A DNA stretch of 64,000 nt from Lacibacter sediminis (lineage in GTDB: Bacteria > Bacteroidota > Bacteroidia > Chitinophagales > Chitinophagaceae). The stretch lies in assembly GCF_014168535.1 (NCBI RefSeq), contig NZ_CP060007.1, positions 930,001 through 994,000 of the forward strand, given 5' to 3'. Every line of letters starts with the position of its first letter. Position 1 is the first letter of the stretch. Below the pieces are notes generated by a model that was not told the origin of the DNA, did no database searches, and was given only the letters and a program-made list of their open reading frames with translations. The position numbers and the translations under genes are program-made. Positions 16,361 through 26,554 of the stretch are shown one piece after another.

Positions 16361-17752
16361 CTACAATAAAACACCGCTTAAAAATAAATAGGCCATAGAA
16401 AAATAAATGAGCAAACCAGTTACATCAACAAGCGTGGCAACAAAAGGAGTGGATGAAGCAGCCGGATCGGCTCCCAATCTCTTTAAGATCAACGGAAGCA
16501 TAGAGCCCATTAATGTGCCCCACAGAACAATACCAATGAGGGAACAGCCCACCGTTAATCCAATGAGCATGGCATGATCACCAAAGGTTGTGGTAAACGA
16601 ACTCCATACAAAGATCACAGAAAGTGCAATGATGCATAACGAAGAACCTAAGAGCAATCCCGAAACGATCTCTCTGCGCATGATGCGCCACCAATCGGCA
16701 ATGCTTATTTCTCCCAGCGCCATTGCCTGGATAATGAGTGTAGATGCCTGCGAACCGCTATTGCCTCCACTTGAAATGATAAGTGGGATGAAAGTGGCAA
16801 GAACCACCACTTTGGCAATTTCATCCTGGTAACCCTGCATTGCCGAAATAGTCAGCAGTTCACCAAAAAATAAAATGATGAGCCACACTACCCGTTTTTT
16901 AAAAAGCTTAAAGATGGGTGTTTCAATATAGGGCTCATCCAAGGCTTCGGTACCACCCATTTTCTGCATGTCTTCACTAAATTCTTCATTGGCTACCCAC
17001 AACACGTCATCAATGGTTACAATACCCAGCAGTTTGTTGGTATTACTTACCACGGGAAGTGCCACCCGGTTATTCATCTTAAACGCTTCGTTGGCGGTTT
17101 CCTGGTCGTCATACACATTCAGGGCAATAAAACGGCCGTCGATAATTTCTTCCACTTTCTTATCAGGCGCAGCAAGAATAATATCCCTGATGCGGATGTC
17201 ATCAACCAATTCCCCTTTTTCATTGATGATGTACAACACGTTGATGGTTTCACTGTCTTTTCCGTATTTACGGATGGTGTCAAATACTTCGGCAACGGTG
17301 TTATGAGGATAAATGTAAACGTAATCAGGGGTCATCAAACGACCGATACTATTCTCCGGGTAACCCAGCAACGACAGGGTGATTTTCCGTTCTTCGGGGT
17401 TCAGTAATTTGATCAGTTCTCTTACCACACTGCCCGGCAATTCTTCAAGAAATGAGGTGCGATCATCGGCAGGCAATTCATTAAGCAACTCTGCTGTTTT
17501 AAAAGGCGGGAGCTCTTTAATGATCTGTTTTTGCGTGGGCAGATCCAGGATCTTAAACACGCTGGCAGCTCTATGTACACTCATATTTGCCAGCATCTGG
17601 CTTTCATAATCGGGAAATTCGTACACCAGTTCGGCCACATCGCTGATGTTCTGGTTATTGAGGAATTCCTGTATCTCCAGCTTGTCTTCACGTATCATCA
17701 GTTCTTCAAACTGCTCCTTTAATGATACTTCCTGTTCCAGTTCAAGACTCAT
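16361..17752 (-). CDS. mgtE: Magnesium transporter MgtE
   Basis: A 463-residue MgtE-type Mg2+ channel. A cytoplasmic N-domain of helical repeats (about 15-130, e.g. 'LPPFKTAELLNELPADDR') is followed by two CBS domains (about 135-260, 'LMTPDYVYIYPHNTV' and 'ALPVVSNTNKLLGIVTIDDVL') and five transmembrane helices (about 285-460). The transmembrane part has the pore motif region 'PLIISSGGNSGSQASTL' and 'DPAASSTPFVATLVDVTG'. The N and CBS domains act as the Mg2+ sensor that closes the pore. It is monocistronic. Confidence 0.95.
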   Translation of the reverse strand: MSLELEQEVSLKEQFEELMIREDKLEIQEFLNNQNISDVAELVYEFPDYESQMLANMSVHRAASVFKILDLPTQKQIIKELPPFKTAELLNELPADDRTSFLEELPGSVVRELIKLLNPEERKITLSLLGYPENSIGRLMTPDYVYIYPHNTVAEVFDTIRKYGKDSETINVLYIINEKGELVDDIRIRDIILAAPDKKVEEIIDGRFIALNVYDDQETANEAFKMNNRVALPVVSNTNKLLGIVTIDDVLWVANEEFSEDMQKMGGTEALDEPYIETPIFKLFKKRVVWLIILFFGELLTISAMQGYQDEIAKVVVLATFIPLIISSGGNSGSQASTLIIQAMALGEISIADWWRIMRREIVSGLLLGSSLCIIALSVIFVWSSFTTTFGDHAMLIGLTVGCSLIGIVLWGTLMGSMLPLILKRLGADPAASSTPFVATLVDVTGLLIYFSMAYLFLSGVLL

Positions 17753-17852
17753 AATTCAACTGTTTTTAAATAAGTGTTGCTGTTGATTTCTGCATTTTGG
17801 CTAAAGTTAGTTTCTTTGATTGAAAGACTACTTCACGCAACAAAAGTTCATC

Positions 17853-18239
17853 ATGCGTTTAACCTGTTTGTTTATTGCTGATACCGAAGAGAAAGGCCGG
17901 GCTGTGTTTACGAATGAACCCATTGCTGCGGGAACGATCATTGAGTCTTCGCCTGTAATTGTCATGAGTGCCGATGAACGCAAGCTACTTGATCAAACCC
18001 TGCTGCACGATTATATTTTTGAATGGGGACCTGAACATGATGAATGTGCACTTGCACTTGGGTGGATATCGATTTACAATCATTCTTACAGAAGCAATGC
18101 AGAATATTTCATGGATTTCAACAGCAGCATGATGATGATCAAAACGGTGCATAAAATTGCAGCGGGAGAAGAAATTACAATAAATTATAATGGGGAGTGG
18201 AATGATGAGAAGAAAGTATGGTTCGATGTGAAGGATTGA
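17853..18239 (+). CDS. SET-domain protein
   Basis: A 128-residue stand-alone SET domain, the fold of protein-lysine methyltransferases that use S-adenosylmethionine. The conserved 'YNHS' (75-78) and 'GEEITINY' (105-112) motifs of the cofactor and lysine channel are present, and 'KGRAVFTNEPIAAGTIIE' is the usual N-terminal strand. The post-SET Cys cluster is absent, as in many bacterial members. The substrate is unknown. The ATG at 17853 is chosen over a TTG at 17820 because the SET domain begins right after it. Confidence 0.87.
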   Translation: MRLTCLFIADTEEKGRAVFTNEPIAAGTIIESSPVIVMSADERKLLDQTLLHDYIFEWGPEHDECALALGWISIYNHSYRSNAEYFMDFNSSMMMIKTVHKIAAGEEITINYNGEWNDEKKVWFDVKD

Positions 18240-18247
18240 AACAGCCT

Positions 18248-18269
18248 GGTATCGTAGTTTTACGATGCC
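18248..18269 (+). terminator. Probable hairpin terminator after the SET gene
   Basis: A 9-bp stem GGTATCGTA/TACGATGCC (one G-T pair) with a GTTT loop, followed by a weak AAATTTT stretch, 8 bp after the SET stop. Confidence 0.5.
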
Positions 18270-18295
18270 AAATTTTAAAAATAGTTTGCCATTTT

Positions 18296-18327
18296 ATTGC
18301 TTTCCTCCTGTTGGCGAGTTACTTTTG
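18296..18327 (+). promoter_or_regulatory. Bacteroidota promoter for the T9SS cargo gene
   Basis: ATTG (18296-18299), a 20-bp spacer and TACTTTTG (18320-18327) fit the TTTG-N19/20-TAnnTTTG pattern. The leader would be about 75 nt. Confidence 0.6.
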
Positions 18328-18408
18328 CATTAACACCATCTTCCTGAAAAAAGCCTCCCTTTAATCTTCCTACCTACGGAAACCAGTTAACAATTTAAAC
18401 TCTTCTAC

Positions 18409-19725
18409 ATGATTAGAAAGTTACTCTTGTTGCTGGTTGTAATAACAATCTTGCAAAACACATCTTACTCTCAGGGCGCTGAAATTTACGGTAATTGTTT
18501 TTATAGAAGCACAACAGAAACCATTGTTGTTCGTCTCGCATTAAGTAACCCCACAGGATCCAATCAAGGTCAAATGCGCCTTATGGGGATGCGTTTTGGA
18601 TTTCAATATAACGCAGATCAGGTAACCTACGAGGGTTATTACAGTTATATGACTGGCCTTAACGACGGCAGTTATTTACCCTTTATTGGTCCTGATACAC
18701 AAGCCGGGGGGGCTGATATTGATCCAAATCTGTTTTCAGGAACAGGGTTAAGAACTGCGCCTATACTCAATCCTAATGGCACATCTAAAATTATGACTGT
18801 TCGTTATATTAACAGATCGACAGCTGATTGTGATAACGGTTTAGGAATACCTGCTGGTACTACAGCCATATTATTGGATATATTCTTTAAACTTAAAAAC
18901 CCAGGGGTAAGGCCTCCATCATATTATCATTTAACTGACCCGGATTATGGCTTTGGTGATCCTCAATTTATAGCGCAATTTTTCGACAAACAAAACGGTG
19001 GGCACACTGCGTCTCTTACGGATAGTTATAAGGAAATTGGAGTTACTGCAATCCGTGAAGGGAACTCCAATAATCCTTACCAGCCTTTTGATATAAGTGA
19101 CTGTGATAACCAGAATTATAACCCAATTACAATTGGCAAGGATGATGTTAATTTCATTACTCCAATTAATGGAGTGTTATCAGGCAAAGCAATTGATGCA
19201 ACTGTTCAGGACAAAGACAATCATGTGTTGGTAAATTGGAAATCTGAATACAATCAATTAGTTGATTACTTTGAAGTACAACGCAAAGAGGGTAATGGTG
19301 AATTTAAAACAATTGGTTTGGTGATGAGTAAAGAAGGTAATGAAGCCGTTCAGTACGAGTTCAAAGATAAAATCACCGCACGTGATGTTGAGCCATCCTA
19401 TCGCATTAAAGTAATTAATAACGATAAGATCATTACCTACAGCGACGTCAAAAAAATAAGATTAGGAAGTGAACAAAGCATAAGCGTGAAAGTGTTTCCG
19501 AATCCAAGTTCAGAAAACATTCGAATCAATCTTCCTGCGGTTGAGAATGGCAGCATGTTTGTTTGTCGCATGTATAGCACAGAAGGCAGGATCGTGAAGG
19601 TTTCAAATGTATCTGCGGCTAATCCTTCGGTTGATATTAGATCGTTAAGTGTTGGTTCTTATTTCATGGAACTATACAATCCTAAATCTGGTAAACGTTT
19701 CTATACACAGTTCAGCAAACAATAA
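18409..19725 (+). CDS. T9SS type A sorting-domain protein (secreted)
   Basis: A 438-residue exported protein. The signal peptide (1-23) is followed by a beta-rich domain that resembles a cohesin-like fold ('VVRLALSNPTGSNQG' and 'MRFGFQYNADQVTYEGYY'), then a fibronectin-III-like region around 'NHVLVNWKSEYNQLVDYFEVQRK'. The last 80 or so residues are a type A T9SS sorting domain: 'VKVFPNPSSENIRINLP' and a terminal 'GSYFMELYNPKSGKRF' strand. It is therefore predicted cargo of the SprA translocon encoded at 3.9 kb. The binding or catalytic role is unknown, and the cohesin-like call is weak. Confidence 0.85.
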   Translation: MIRKLLLLLVVITILQNTSYSQGAEIYGNCFYRSTTETIVVRLALSNPTGSNQGQMRLMGMRFGFQYNADQVTYEGYYSYMTGLNDGSYLPFIGPDTQAGGADIDPNLFSGTGLRTAPILNPNGTSKIMTVRYINRSTADCDNGLGIPAGTTAILLDIFFKLKNPGVRPPSYYHLTDPDYGFGDPQFIAQFFDKQNGGHTASLTDSYKEIGVTAIREGNSNNPYQPFDISDCDNQNYNPITIGKDDVNFITPINGVLSGKAIDATVQDKDNHVLVNWKSEYNQLVDYFEVQRKEGNGEFKTIGLVMSKEGNEAVQYEFKDKITARDVEPSYRIKVINNDKIITYSDVKKIRLGSEQSISVKVFPNPSSENIRINLPAVENGSMFVCRMYSTEGRIVKVSNVSAANPSVDIRSLSVGSYFMELYNPKSGKRFYTQFSKQ

Positions 19726-19732
19726 TAAATAG

Positions 19733-20401
19733 TTACTTGCTGACTCTTTTCAAAGCTTCCCTTTCACTTAACGGTGAAAGGGAATGTTTTTTTACAAACG
19801 CCTTTACCCACTTTTCATCCGTTTTGGAGTACTCTCTTAACGCCCAGCCAATAGCTTTCTGAATGAAGAATTCTTTTGAATTTTTAAGAGCAAGAATATG
19901 CTTACCTAATAAATCTGCATCCGTTTCCTCCTTGTACATTTTCTGAAACATAATACTGCTGCGTTGAAGCCAGAAATTGCTGCTCTTATTCCATTTACCC
20001 GTGAGCTTTTGTCGTTGCTCAGGAAATTTTTTAAAGTATGGTCCGGTTAATGCTGTAGCAGCATGATCAACAGTTTCCCACCAGCTTTTATGTGTGAGTA
20101 TGTATTCAATAATGTTGATGGTTTGTTTTGTCCATTGTTTTTGATAACAAGCAAGTAATTCTATACCCACATATTGCATTTCTCTTTTTGGATGTTGCCA
20201 ACAGTCTTTAATAATGGCTTCAACTTCTTTAAATTCGGGTAACTCTTTCTTAAAATATTCTTTACTGAGTTTGCGCCACTCGGGAGCTTTCAAGCCAAAA
20301 AAATCAAATTGGTGCAACATATAAGCTTTCATGCCTTCTGCATTACCGGCATTGGCATGTTGCTCAAATAATTTTATAAGTGGAGTGAGATATGAATGCA
20401 T
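19733..20401 (-). CDS. AlkD-like DNA alkylation repair protein
   Basis: A 222-residue all-helical HEAT-like repeat protein of the AlkC/AlkD family, which removes alkylated bases by backbone recognition. Typical segments are 'GLKAPEWRKLSKEYFKKE', 'WWETVDHAATALTGPYFKK', 'WLQRSSIMFQKMY', 'FFIQKAIGWALREYSKTD' and 'LSPLSEREALKR'. It starts 9 bp after the upstream gamma-glutamyltransferase-family gene on the same strand, so they are probably co-transcribed. Its exact lesion specificity is not predictable. Confidence 0.92.
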   Translation of the reverse strand: MHSYLTPLIKLFEQHANAGNAEGMKAYMLHQFDFFGLKAPEWRKLSKEYFKKELPEFKEVEAIIKDCWQHPKREMQYVGIELLACYQKQWTKQTINIIEYILTHKSWWETVDHAATALTGPYFKKFPEQRQKLTGKWNKSSNFWLQRSSIMFQKMYKEETDADLLGKHILALKNSKEFFIQKAIGWALREYSKTDEKWVKAFVKKHSLSPLSEREALKRVSK

Positions 20402-20410
20402 CTTTACCTT

Positions 20411-22309
20411 TTACCAACTGATTCCATAATCTTCTCCATGATTACTGCTGCCGCCCCAAAAACTTTTATGCTTCCAATCGAACCAGATTGCATTGATGGG
20501 TCCACTTGTTCTGTCATCAAACGAAAGTGTATAACCCATCTGTCGTAATTCTTTACGTACCCATTCAGGTGTGTTATCATGCAACAATAAACTTCCTGGT
20601 TTTGGTTGGCGATCTTCATTTTTACTTCCACCCAATGACAGCCACAGTTGGTTGGTATTAATGTTAGCTGCTTCGCATGCCTCCTGAACAGTCATACCAA
20701 ACTCAACAATATTCAAAAAAAACTGCAACAGGTTTTGATCCTGTGTATCGCCGCCTTGCACAGCAAATGATAAAAATGGTTTGCCATCTTTCAATGCCAT
20801 GGTTGGGGTTAAGGTTACTCTTGGACGTTTGCCTGTCTCAATTACATTGAAGGGATTTAACGATGCATCCAATACAAAGCTTTGTCCACGCTGACTCATG
20901 CCAACTCCTGTATTACCGGCAATGGTTGCTGGTAACCATCCGCCAGAAGGAGTAATAGAAACCACCCAACCTTCTGCATCAGCAGCTTCTACTGACGTGG
21001 TGCCGGCCCACAAACGTTCCATGTATGCTTCATCAATAGCTGCAACAGCTTCATTGCGCACATCATGTGCAGGAGCGAAGTTTCTGTTTTGAGTAGAAGT
21101 GGTATCTAAACTATAGCCTCTTTTTTTCAGCACATCAACAAATGGATTTGTTTTTCCTTCAAATGGATAAGGATCACCGGGTCCAACGTTTGTCATGTTC
21201 CGTTCCATCGAGATCATTCTTGCACGTTGCTTTGCATATGCTTTACTTAGCAAGCCCTGCATTGGTTCTGACGGTGGAAAAGCAGGATCGCCATAATAAA
21301 AATCACGATCAGCAAATGTCATATTCATGGTTTGATAGAGCGTATGAATATATCTCGTGCTGTTATAACCCATATTTTTCAAATCAAAATTCTCCAGGAT
21401 GTTGAGGCTTTGCAATAACATCGGCCCTTGTGTCCATTGCTGCAGTTTGTACACTTCGATGCCTTTATAATTCACATGCATGGGTTCTTCTTCAATGGGT
21501 TTCCAGTTGGCCAAATCATTCATGGTAATTAAACCACCCTGTTCCTGGCAACCACGAACAAACTCTTTTGCAATATCACCTTTGTAAAAACGATCATACG
21601 CCGCCATGATGGCTTCTTTACGACTCTTTCCTTTTTTCAAGGCATCCTGTTCTGCTTCCACCATTTTGCTGAGTGTTTCCAATAGATCTTTTTGTACAAA
21701 AATTTCTCCTGCTTCAGGAGCTTCTCTTTTTTCACCAGGATGCGGAAGAAATACTTTTTTACTGTAAGGCCATTCTTTGATGCGTTGTTTACCACGTTCC
21801 ATACTGTTGGCCGTTTGTGCATCAATAGGATAACCTGACGCCAGTTGCATAGATGGTGCAAGCACCTCTTTCAAACTCATGCTGCCATAGTTTGCCAACA
21901 TCAGGCATAATCCACCAACGGTGCCGGGTGTAACTGCAGCAAGCGGACCATACTCCGGAGGAAAATTATACCCTTTACTTTTATAGAATTCAGCTGTGGC
22001 ACCGGTTGGTGCAACACCCAATGCATTGATGCCAATTACTTTTCCTGTTTTCGGATTGTAAATGAGTGCCTGTGTTTCACCACCCCAGCTTAATACATCC
22101 CACATGGTGCAGGTTGCTCCCAACATGGCACAAGCGGCATCAACAGCATTGCCACCTTTTTGAAAGATCATAGAGCCGGCTGTTGCTGCCAGTGGTTTTC
22201 CTGTGATGGCCATCCATTGTTTTCCATGAAGCGGAGGTTTCTGCGTTTGTTGGGCAAATAATGATAACGAAAACAGGAAGGCTGTTGCCAGACTGAATAA
22301 TTTTCTCAT
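20411..22309 (-). CDS. Gamma-glutamyltransferase-family protein (periplasmic)
   Basis: A 632-residue Ntn-hydrolase related to gamma-glutamyltranspeptidase. The signal peptide (1-20) is followed by a large-subunit region with 'GGNAVDAACAMLGATCTMWD' and 'AAVTPGTVGGLCLML'. The expected autoprocessing nucleophile is Thr437 in 'AGTTSVEAADAEG', with 'GWVVSITPSGGW' and 'NTGVGMSQRGQSF' after it. The 'GGDTQDQNLLQFFLN' segment is conserved in the YwrD-like subgroup. It probably cleaves gamma-glutamyl compounds or a related amide in the periplasm. The precise substrate is not evident. Confidence 0.9.
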   Translation of the reverse strand: MRKLFSLATAFLFSLSLFAQQTQKPPLHGKQWMAITGKPLAATAGSMIFQKGGNAVDAACAMLGATCTMWDVLSWGGETQALIYNPKTGKVIGINALGVAPTGATAEFYKSKGYNFPPEYGPLAAVTPGTVGGLCLMLANYGSMSLKEVLAPSMQLASGYPIDAQTANSMERGKQRIKEWPYSKKVFLPHPGEKREAPEAGEIFVQKDLLETLSKMVEAEQDALKKGKSRKEAIMAAYDRFYKGDIAKEFVRGCQEQGGLITMNDLANWKPIEEEPMHVNYKGIEVYKLQQWTQGPMLLQSLNILENFDLKNMGYNSTRYIHTLYQTMNMTFADRDFYYGDPAFPPSEPMQGLLSKAYAKQRARMISMERNMTNVGPGDPYPFEGKTNPFVDVLKKRGYSLDTTSTQNRNFAPAHDVRNEAVAAIDEAYMERLWAGTTSVEAADAEGWVVSITPSGGWLPATIAGNTGVGMSQRGQSFVLDASLNPFNVIETGKRPRVTLTPTMALKDGKPFLSFAVQGGDTQDQNLLQFFLNIVEFGMTVQEACEAANINTNQLWLSLGGSKNEDRQPKPGSLLLHDNTPEWVRKELRQMGYTLSFDDRTSGPINAIWFDWKHKSFWGGSSNHGEDYGISW

Positions 22310-22515
22310 GCGTTGGAGTTTAGTCTTTTAAAGTTAGGGATAGAACAATTGCAATTCAGGCTGTTTGATAGATGGTTAATGGAAGAAAGCAAACGGTTGT
22401 GGTGCAGTATTAACATGGCCTCTTTGATTGCCTTTTTGAAACGAATTGATTTAGTCGTAAATTGATAGTTGCAATTGGTTGATTTTTTACTGCGATTAGT
22501 TATTGCAGATGCTAA

Positions 22516-23181
22516 ATGTACATGAACATGAAACAATTTATATCCATCAGAGAAAAGCGTGTTGCTGCAGCTGTTTTGTTTGTGGTGTTGGTTGCAATTG
22601 GATTGAACCAGTTGTTGTATGAAAAGGAATATGCACAGCTTGATAAAAACATGTCATCTTTATATAAAGACCGGCTAATGCCTGCCGGTTATTTGTTTGA
22701 AATCAGTGATCATCTTTATCAGAAAAAAATACTGCATATGGATGAGGCTGTAGCAGCAAAAGATCTGGTGCAGCAATTAAAGAAACATGATGACGCTATT
22801 GCTACACTTATAAAGGCATACGAAACAACCTATCTCACAAAAGACGAACAACAGCATTGGAATTATTTGTTGACGAGTCTTGAAGCTTATAGAAGATCGG
22901 AAATGAATCGCATAAGCCAAGTCAATTCATCGGCGTCATATGATTTGCAGTTGGACAAGAATTTTCAGCGGGCCCAAGCCGCACTTGGTCAACTAAATGC
23001 ATTGCAGGCGAAGGAGGGAAGTTTGTTGCAGCGAAATTCAAAGGCTATAATAGATGATACTGTTATTCAATCGTACCTGCAGATTTCAATGCTGATAGTG
23101 CTGGCGGTTATCGGTATGATTTTATTGCTTGCACGTGATAATCCTTTCTTTCCGGGTGAAAAGAAAGCCATATTAAATTGA
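22516..23181 (+). CDS. Four-helix-bundle sensor-like membrane protein (4HB_MCP type), no output domain
   Basis: A 221-residue protein, or 217 if the later ATG at 22528 is used. One N-terminal transmembrane helix (about 14-34) is followed by a periplasmic helical region with 'LYKDRLMPAGYLFEISDHLYQKK', which resembles the ligand-binding four-helix bundle of chemoreceptors, and a second transmembrane helix (about 186-208). It ends only about 14 residues after the second helix. HAMP, kinase and methyl-accepting domains are all absent. It could be a partner subunit sensing periplasmic ligands, or a decayed receptor. Its stop abuts the stop of the convergent deaminase gene. Confidence 0.72.
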   Translation: MYMNMKQFISIREKRVAAAVLFVVLVAIGLNQLLYEKEYAQLDKNMSSLYKDRLMPAGYLFEISDHLYQKKILHMDEAVAAKDLVQQLKKHDDAIATLIKAYETTYLTKDEQQHWNYLLTSLEAYRRSEMNRISQVNSSASYDLQLDKNFQRAQAALGQLNALQAKEGSLLQRNSKAIIDDTVIQSYLQISMLIVLAVIGMILLLARDNPFFPGEKKAILN

Positions 23182-23664
23182 TCAGTATTTCATTTTCAAC
23201 GGACTTATTTTCCATTTCTCAAATGCAACCAATGCTTCTTCACGAAGTAATTGTTGAGTTGTAAGTTTTCTTCCCGTGTGAGAAAGATCGATCTCATCAT
23301 AAATAAATTTATCATCGAAATCAACCGCAGCCGCATCTTCTTTTGTAGTGCCGAAATAGATCTTTGCTGCCCTTGCCCAATAAATTGCACCGAGGCACAT
23401 GGGGCAAGGTTCACAACTGCAATAAATTTCACAACCATCAAGTTGATAGCTGCTCAATGATTTACATGCATTGCGGATAGCAACTACTTCTGCATGAGCA
23501 GTAGGATCATTTGTTGAGGTTACTTCATTTACACCGGTGGCGATGATCTTTCCATCTTTTACAATTACAGCAGCAAAAGGTCCGCCCTTTCCGTTCTCTA
23601 CATTTTCAATGGAAAGACGAATCGCTTCACGCATGAAATCTTCTTTGGCAAGTTGTTCTTTCAT
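23182..23664 (-). CDS. guaD: Nucleoside/guanine deaminase (CDA superfamily)
   Basis: A 160-residue zinc deaminase. Zinc-binding and catalytic residues are visible: His57 and Glu59 in 'TAHAEVVAI', and Cys87 and Cys90 in 'CEPCPMCLGAIYWA'. The C-terminal 'DDKFIYDEI' element matches the domain-swapped GuaD of Bacillus better than TadA, so guanine to xanthine deamination is the best guess. It is convergent with the 4HB gene and lies downstream of acn across a terminator. Confidence 0.86.
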   Translation of the reverse strand: MKEQLAKEDFMREAIRLSIENVENGKGGPFAAVIVKDGKIIATGVNEVTSTNDPTAHAEVVAIRNACKSLSSYQLDGCEIYCSCEPCPMCLGAIYWARAAKIYFGTTKEDAAAVDFDDKFIYDEIDLSHTGRKLTTQQLLREEALVAFEKWKISPLKMKY

Positions 23665-23698
23665 AGTTATTCAATTTAAAATTATCCTTAAGATAAAA

Positions 23699-23722
23699 AA
23701 TCCCCCGACGTAGCGGGGGATT
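23699..23722 (-). terminator. Rho-independent terminator of the aconitase gene
   Basis: A 9-bp stem AATCCCCCG/CGGGGGATT with a 6-nt loop, followed on the minus strand by a run of T. It lies about 50 bp after the acn stop. Confidence 0.9.
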
Positions 23723-23769
23723 AAATTTATAAATTGTTCAGTCTGCTTAAAGCGTCCCGATCAATATGA

Positions 23770-26040
23770 TTATGCTTTTGCAAATTCTGAACGAATCACA
23801 TTCAACGCACCACCGGCTTTAAACCATTCGATCTGCTGTGCATTGTAACTGTGATTAACAGTAATAGTTTCACTGCTTCCATCAGCATGATTCAATACCA
23901 ATTCCAATGGTACTCCTGGTGTGAAAGAAGTTAAACCAATTACATCAAGCGTATCATCTTCAAGGATCTTATCGTAGTCTTCTTTGTTAGCGAATGTTAA
24001 CGCCAACATACCTTGCTTCTTCAGGTTTGTTTCGTGAATACGTGCAAATGATTTCACCAATACTACACGAACACCTAAGTGACGTGGTTCCATTGCTGCA
24101 TGTTCTCTTGAAGAACCTTCACCATAGTTTTCATCACCCACTACAATTGATCCAACGCCTGCAGCTTTGTATGCACGCTGAGTATTTGGCACAGTGCCAT
24201 ATTCTCCGGTCAACTGATTTTTTACAGTATCCGTTTTTTCATTGAAGAAATTGGTAGCACCAATCAACAGGTTGTTACTGATATTATCTAAGTGACCACG
24301 GAATTTTAACCATGGACCAGCCATCGAAATATGATCAGTTGTACATTTTCCTTTTGCTTTGATGAGGAGTTTCAAACCTTTGATGTCAACACCTTCCCAT
24401 GCAGAGAACGGATATAACAACTGCAAACGCTTACTGTCTGGCTTCACATCTAATACAACTTTGCTTCCATCTTCAGCAGGAGCCTGGTAACCTGCATCTT
24501 CAACAGCAAAACCTTTTGTTGGTAATTCATCACCACTAGGAGGATCGAGTTTTACCTGTTCACCTTTATCATTGGTTAATGTATCTGTGAGCGGATTAAA
24601 TGTAAGATCACCGGCAATTGCCAATGCTGTTACTAACTCAGGGCTCGCAACAAACGCCAATGTATTTGGATTACCATCGGCACGCTTTGCAAAGTTTCTG
24701 TTGAATGAGTGAACGATCGTATTACGTTCTGCTTTTTCAGCACCAACCCTGTCCCACATACCAATACAAGGTCCACATGCATTTGCAAATACAGTCGCAC
24801 CAATTTTTTCAAACACACCTAAGTAACCGTCACGTTCAATGGTGTAACGAACGAGTTCACTACCGGGAGTGATTGTGAATTCAGATTTTAATGTCAATCC
24901 TTTATCACTAACCTGTCCGGCAAGACTTACTGCACGGCTGATATCTTCATACGAAGAGTTAGTACAACTACCAATTAAACCCACTTCAATTTTTGTAGGC
25001 CATCCGTTCTTTGCAGCAGCTTCTTTCATTTGAGAAATTGGTGTAGCTAAGTCCGGAGTAAACGGTCCATTCAAATGTGGTTCCAATTCACTGAGGTTGA
25101 TCTCAATTACTTTATCAAAATATTTTTCTGGGTTTGCATATACATCAGCATCACCTGTTAAGTAGTCTTTGATTTGATCTGCAGCATCAGCAACTTCTGC
25201 ACGGCCGGTTGCTTTCAGGTAACGGCTCATGCTTTCATCGTAACCAAATGTTGAAGTGGTTGCACCAATTTCAGCACCCATATTACAGATAGTTCCTTTA
25301 CCGGTACAGCTCATGCTTGTTGCACCTTCGCCAAAATATTCAACAATAGCGTTGGTACCGCCTTTTACAGTAAGGATGCCAGCCACTTTTAAGATTACAT
25401 CCTTAGGAGCTGTCCAACCATTGAGTTTACCGGTCAGCTTCACACCGATCAGTTTCGGCATCAATAATTCCCAGCTAAGACCAGCCATTACATCGCAGGC
25501 ATCAGCACCACCCACACCAATGGCGATCATACCCAAGCCACCGGCATTTACAGTGTGACTGTCGGTACCGATCATCATACCACCGGGGAATGCATAGTTT
25601 TCCAACACCACTTGGTGAATGATACCGGCACCTGGTTTCCAGAAACCAATGCCATATTTATTTGAAATAGAAGAAAGGAAATTGTAAACCTCTTCGTTGT
25701 CGGTAACAGCTTTTACCAGATCCTGCTTGCCTTCAGTTTTTGCAACGATCAGGTGATCGCAATGCACCGTAGAGGGAACAGCAACCTTCTTACGACCGGT
25801 CGTGTCAAACTGCAGCAAAGCCATTTGTGCTGTTGCATCCTGCATCGCCACACGGTCGGGTGCAAAATCAACATACGCTTTTCCTCTTTCGAAGTCTACG
25901 GGTTCAACTCCTGTCCAGAGGTGGGAGAATAATATTTTTTCTGCCAGTGTTAAAGGGCGACCCAATGCTTTGCGGGCGGCATCCACTTTGGCAGGCATTT
26001 CGCTGTACAATTTTTTGATGAGGTCGAGATCGAATACCAT
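23770..26040 (-). CDS. acn: Aconitate hydratase (mitochondrial-type)
   Basis: Interconverts citrate and isocitrate in the TCA cycle. The 756 residues fit the mitochondrial/Bacteroidota aconitase subgroup, not AcnA or AcnB. [4Fe-4S] cluster cysteines are in '[13 protein letters not shown]' and '[11 protein letters not shown]'. '[14 protein letters not shown]' and '[18 protein letters not shown]' carry active-site residues. The frame is open for 39 more codons upstream to 26157, but those residues are not family-like and '[12 protein letters not shown]' at 26040 is the expected start. icd, the next TCA step, lies at 43.4 kb. Confidence 0.96.
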   Translation of the reverse strand: MVFDLDLIKKLYSEMPAKVDAARKALGRPLTLAEKILFSHLWTGVEPVDFERGKAYVDFAPDRVAMQDATAQMALLQFDTTGRKKVAVPSTVHCDHLIVAKTEGKQDLVKAVTDNEEVYNFLSSISNKYGIGFWKPGAGIIHQVVLENYAFPGGMMIGTDSHTVNAGGLGMIAIGVGGADACDVMAGLSWELLMPKLIGVKLTGKLNGWTAPKDVILKVAGILTVKGGTNAIVEYFGEGATSMSCTGKGTICNMGAEIGATTSTFGYDESMSRYLKATGRAEVADAADQIKDYLTGDADVYANPEKYFDKVIEINLSELEPHLNGPFTPDLATPISQMKEAAAKNGWPTKIEVGLIGSCTNSSYEDISRAVSLAGQVSDKGLTLKSEFTITPGSELVRYTIERDGYLGVFEKIGATVFANACGPCIGMWDRVGAEKAERNTIVHSFNRNFAKRADGNPNTLAFVASPELVTALAIAGDLTFNPLTDTLTNDKGEQVKLDPPSGDELPTKGFAVEDAGYQAPAEDGSKVVLDVKPDSKRLQLLYPFSAWEGVDIKGLKLLIKAKGKCTTDHISMAGPWLKFRGHLDNISNNLLIGATNFFNEKTDTVKNQLTGEYGTVPNTQRAYKAAGVGSIVVGDENYGEGSSREHAAMEPRHLGVRVVLVKSFARIHETNLKKQGMLALTFANKEDYDKILEDDTLDVIGLTSFTPGVPLELVLNHADGSSETITVNHSYNAQQIEWFKAGGALNVIRSEFAKA

Positions 26041-26276
26041 GAAGAAGAATTTGATAATGATGAAAATCAGCTCATCTGAAAATTCGAAAACTGGCTTGGT
26101 AGATTGGCTCAAAGAGGAGTGCCGGGTTGAAAAAACCCTCCATTCGCACATTTTCAAACTCTCAAATTTGCAATTTGCTTGTTGAGGTTGCGAATTTACC
26201 GATTTACAGGAACTTTTTAAACCATCTGCCCGAAAGAATTGTTGAATAAAGTACTTTTACAGTACAACTGAACACT

Positions 26277-26495
26277 ATGAACCGTTTACGGCACATCATT
26301 GAATGGAACGTATTTGGCGTTTGCACTTGGTTAGGGGAAAAAATGGGTATTGCCACCAGCACTATCCGGAAATATTTTATTTACATATCCTTCCTCACCA
26401 TGGGATCGCCATTGATTATTTACTTCTTTGTTGCCTTCTGGATGAACGTTCGTCAGTACATCTGGTTCAGAAAACGGAACCCTCTGCGCTACTAA
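26277..26495 (+). CDS. PspC-domain membrane protein
   Basis: A 72-residue protein with one PspC domain: 'GVCTWLGEKMGIATSTIRKYFIYISFL' followed by a second hydrophobic helix 'SPLIIYFFVAFWMN'. PspC proteins sit in the inner membrane and are tied to envelope-stress responses. No pspA is nearby. It is close upstream of two AraC-type regulators but separated by about 60 bp. Confidence 0.88.
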   Translation: MNRLRHIIEWNVFGVCTWLGEKMGIATSTIRKYFIYISFLTMGSPLIIYFFVAFWMNVRQYIWFRKRNPLRY

Positions 26496-26554
26496 TGAGA
26501 TTCGTCATTGCATTTTGGTAATTGATTGTTTAAATTGAGAAAACAATCAGGGTT

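Noticed and set aside
23770..26157. 39-residue N-terminal extension of aconitase
   Set aside because: The extension has no aconitase-like sequence and includes an awkward Phe/Ile-rich run. The ATG at 26040 gives the usual N-terminus.
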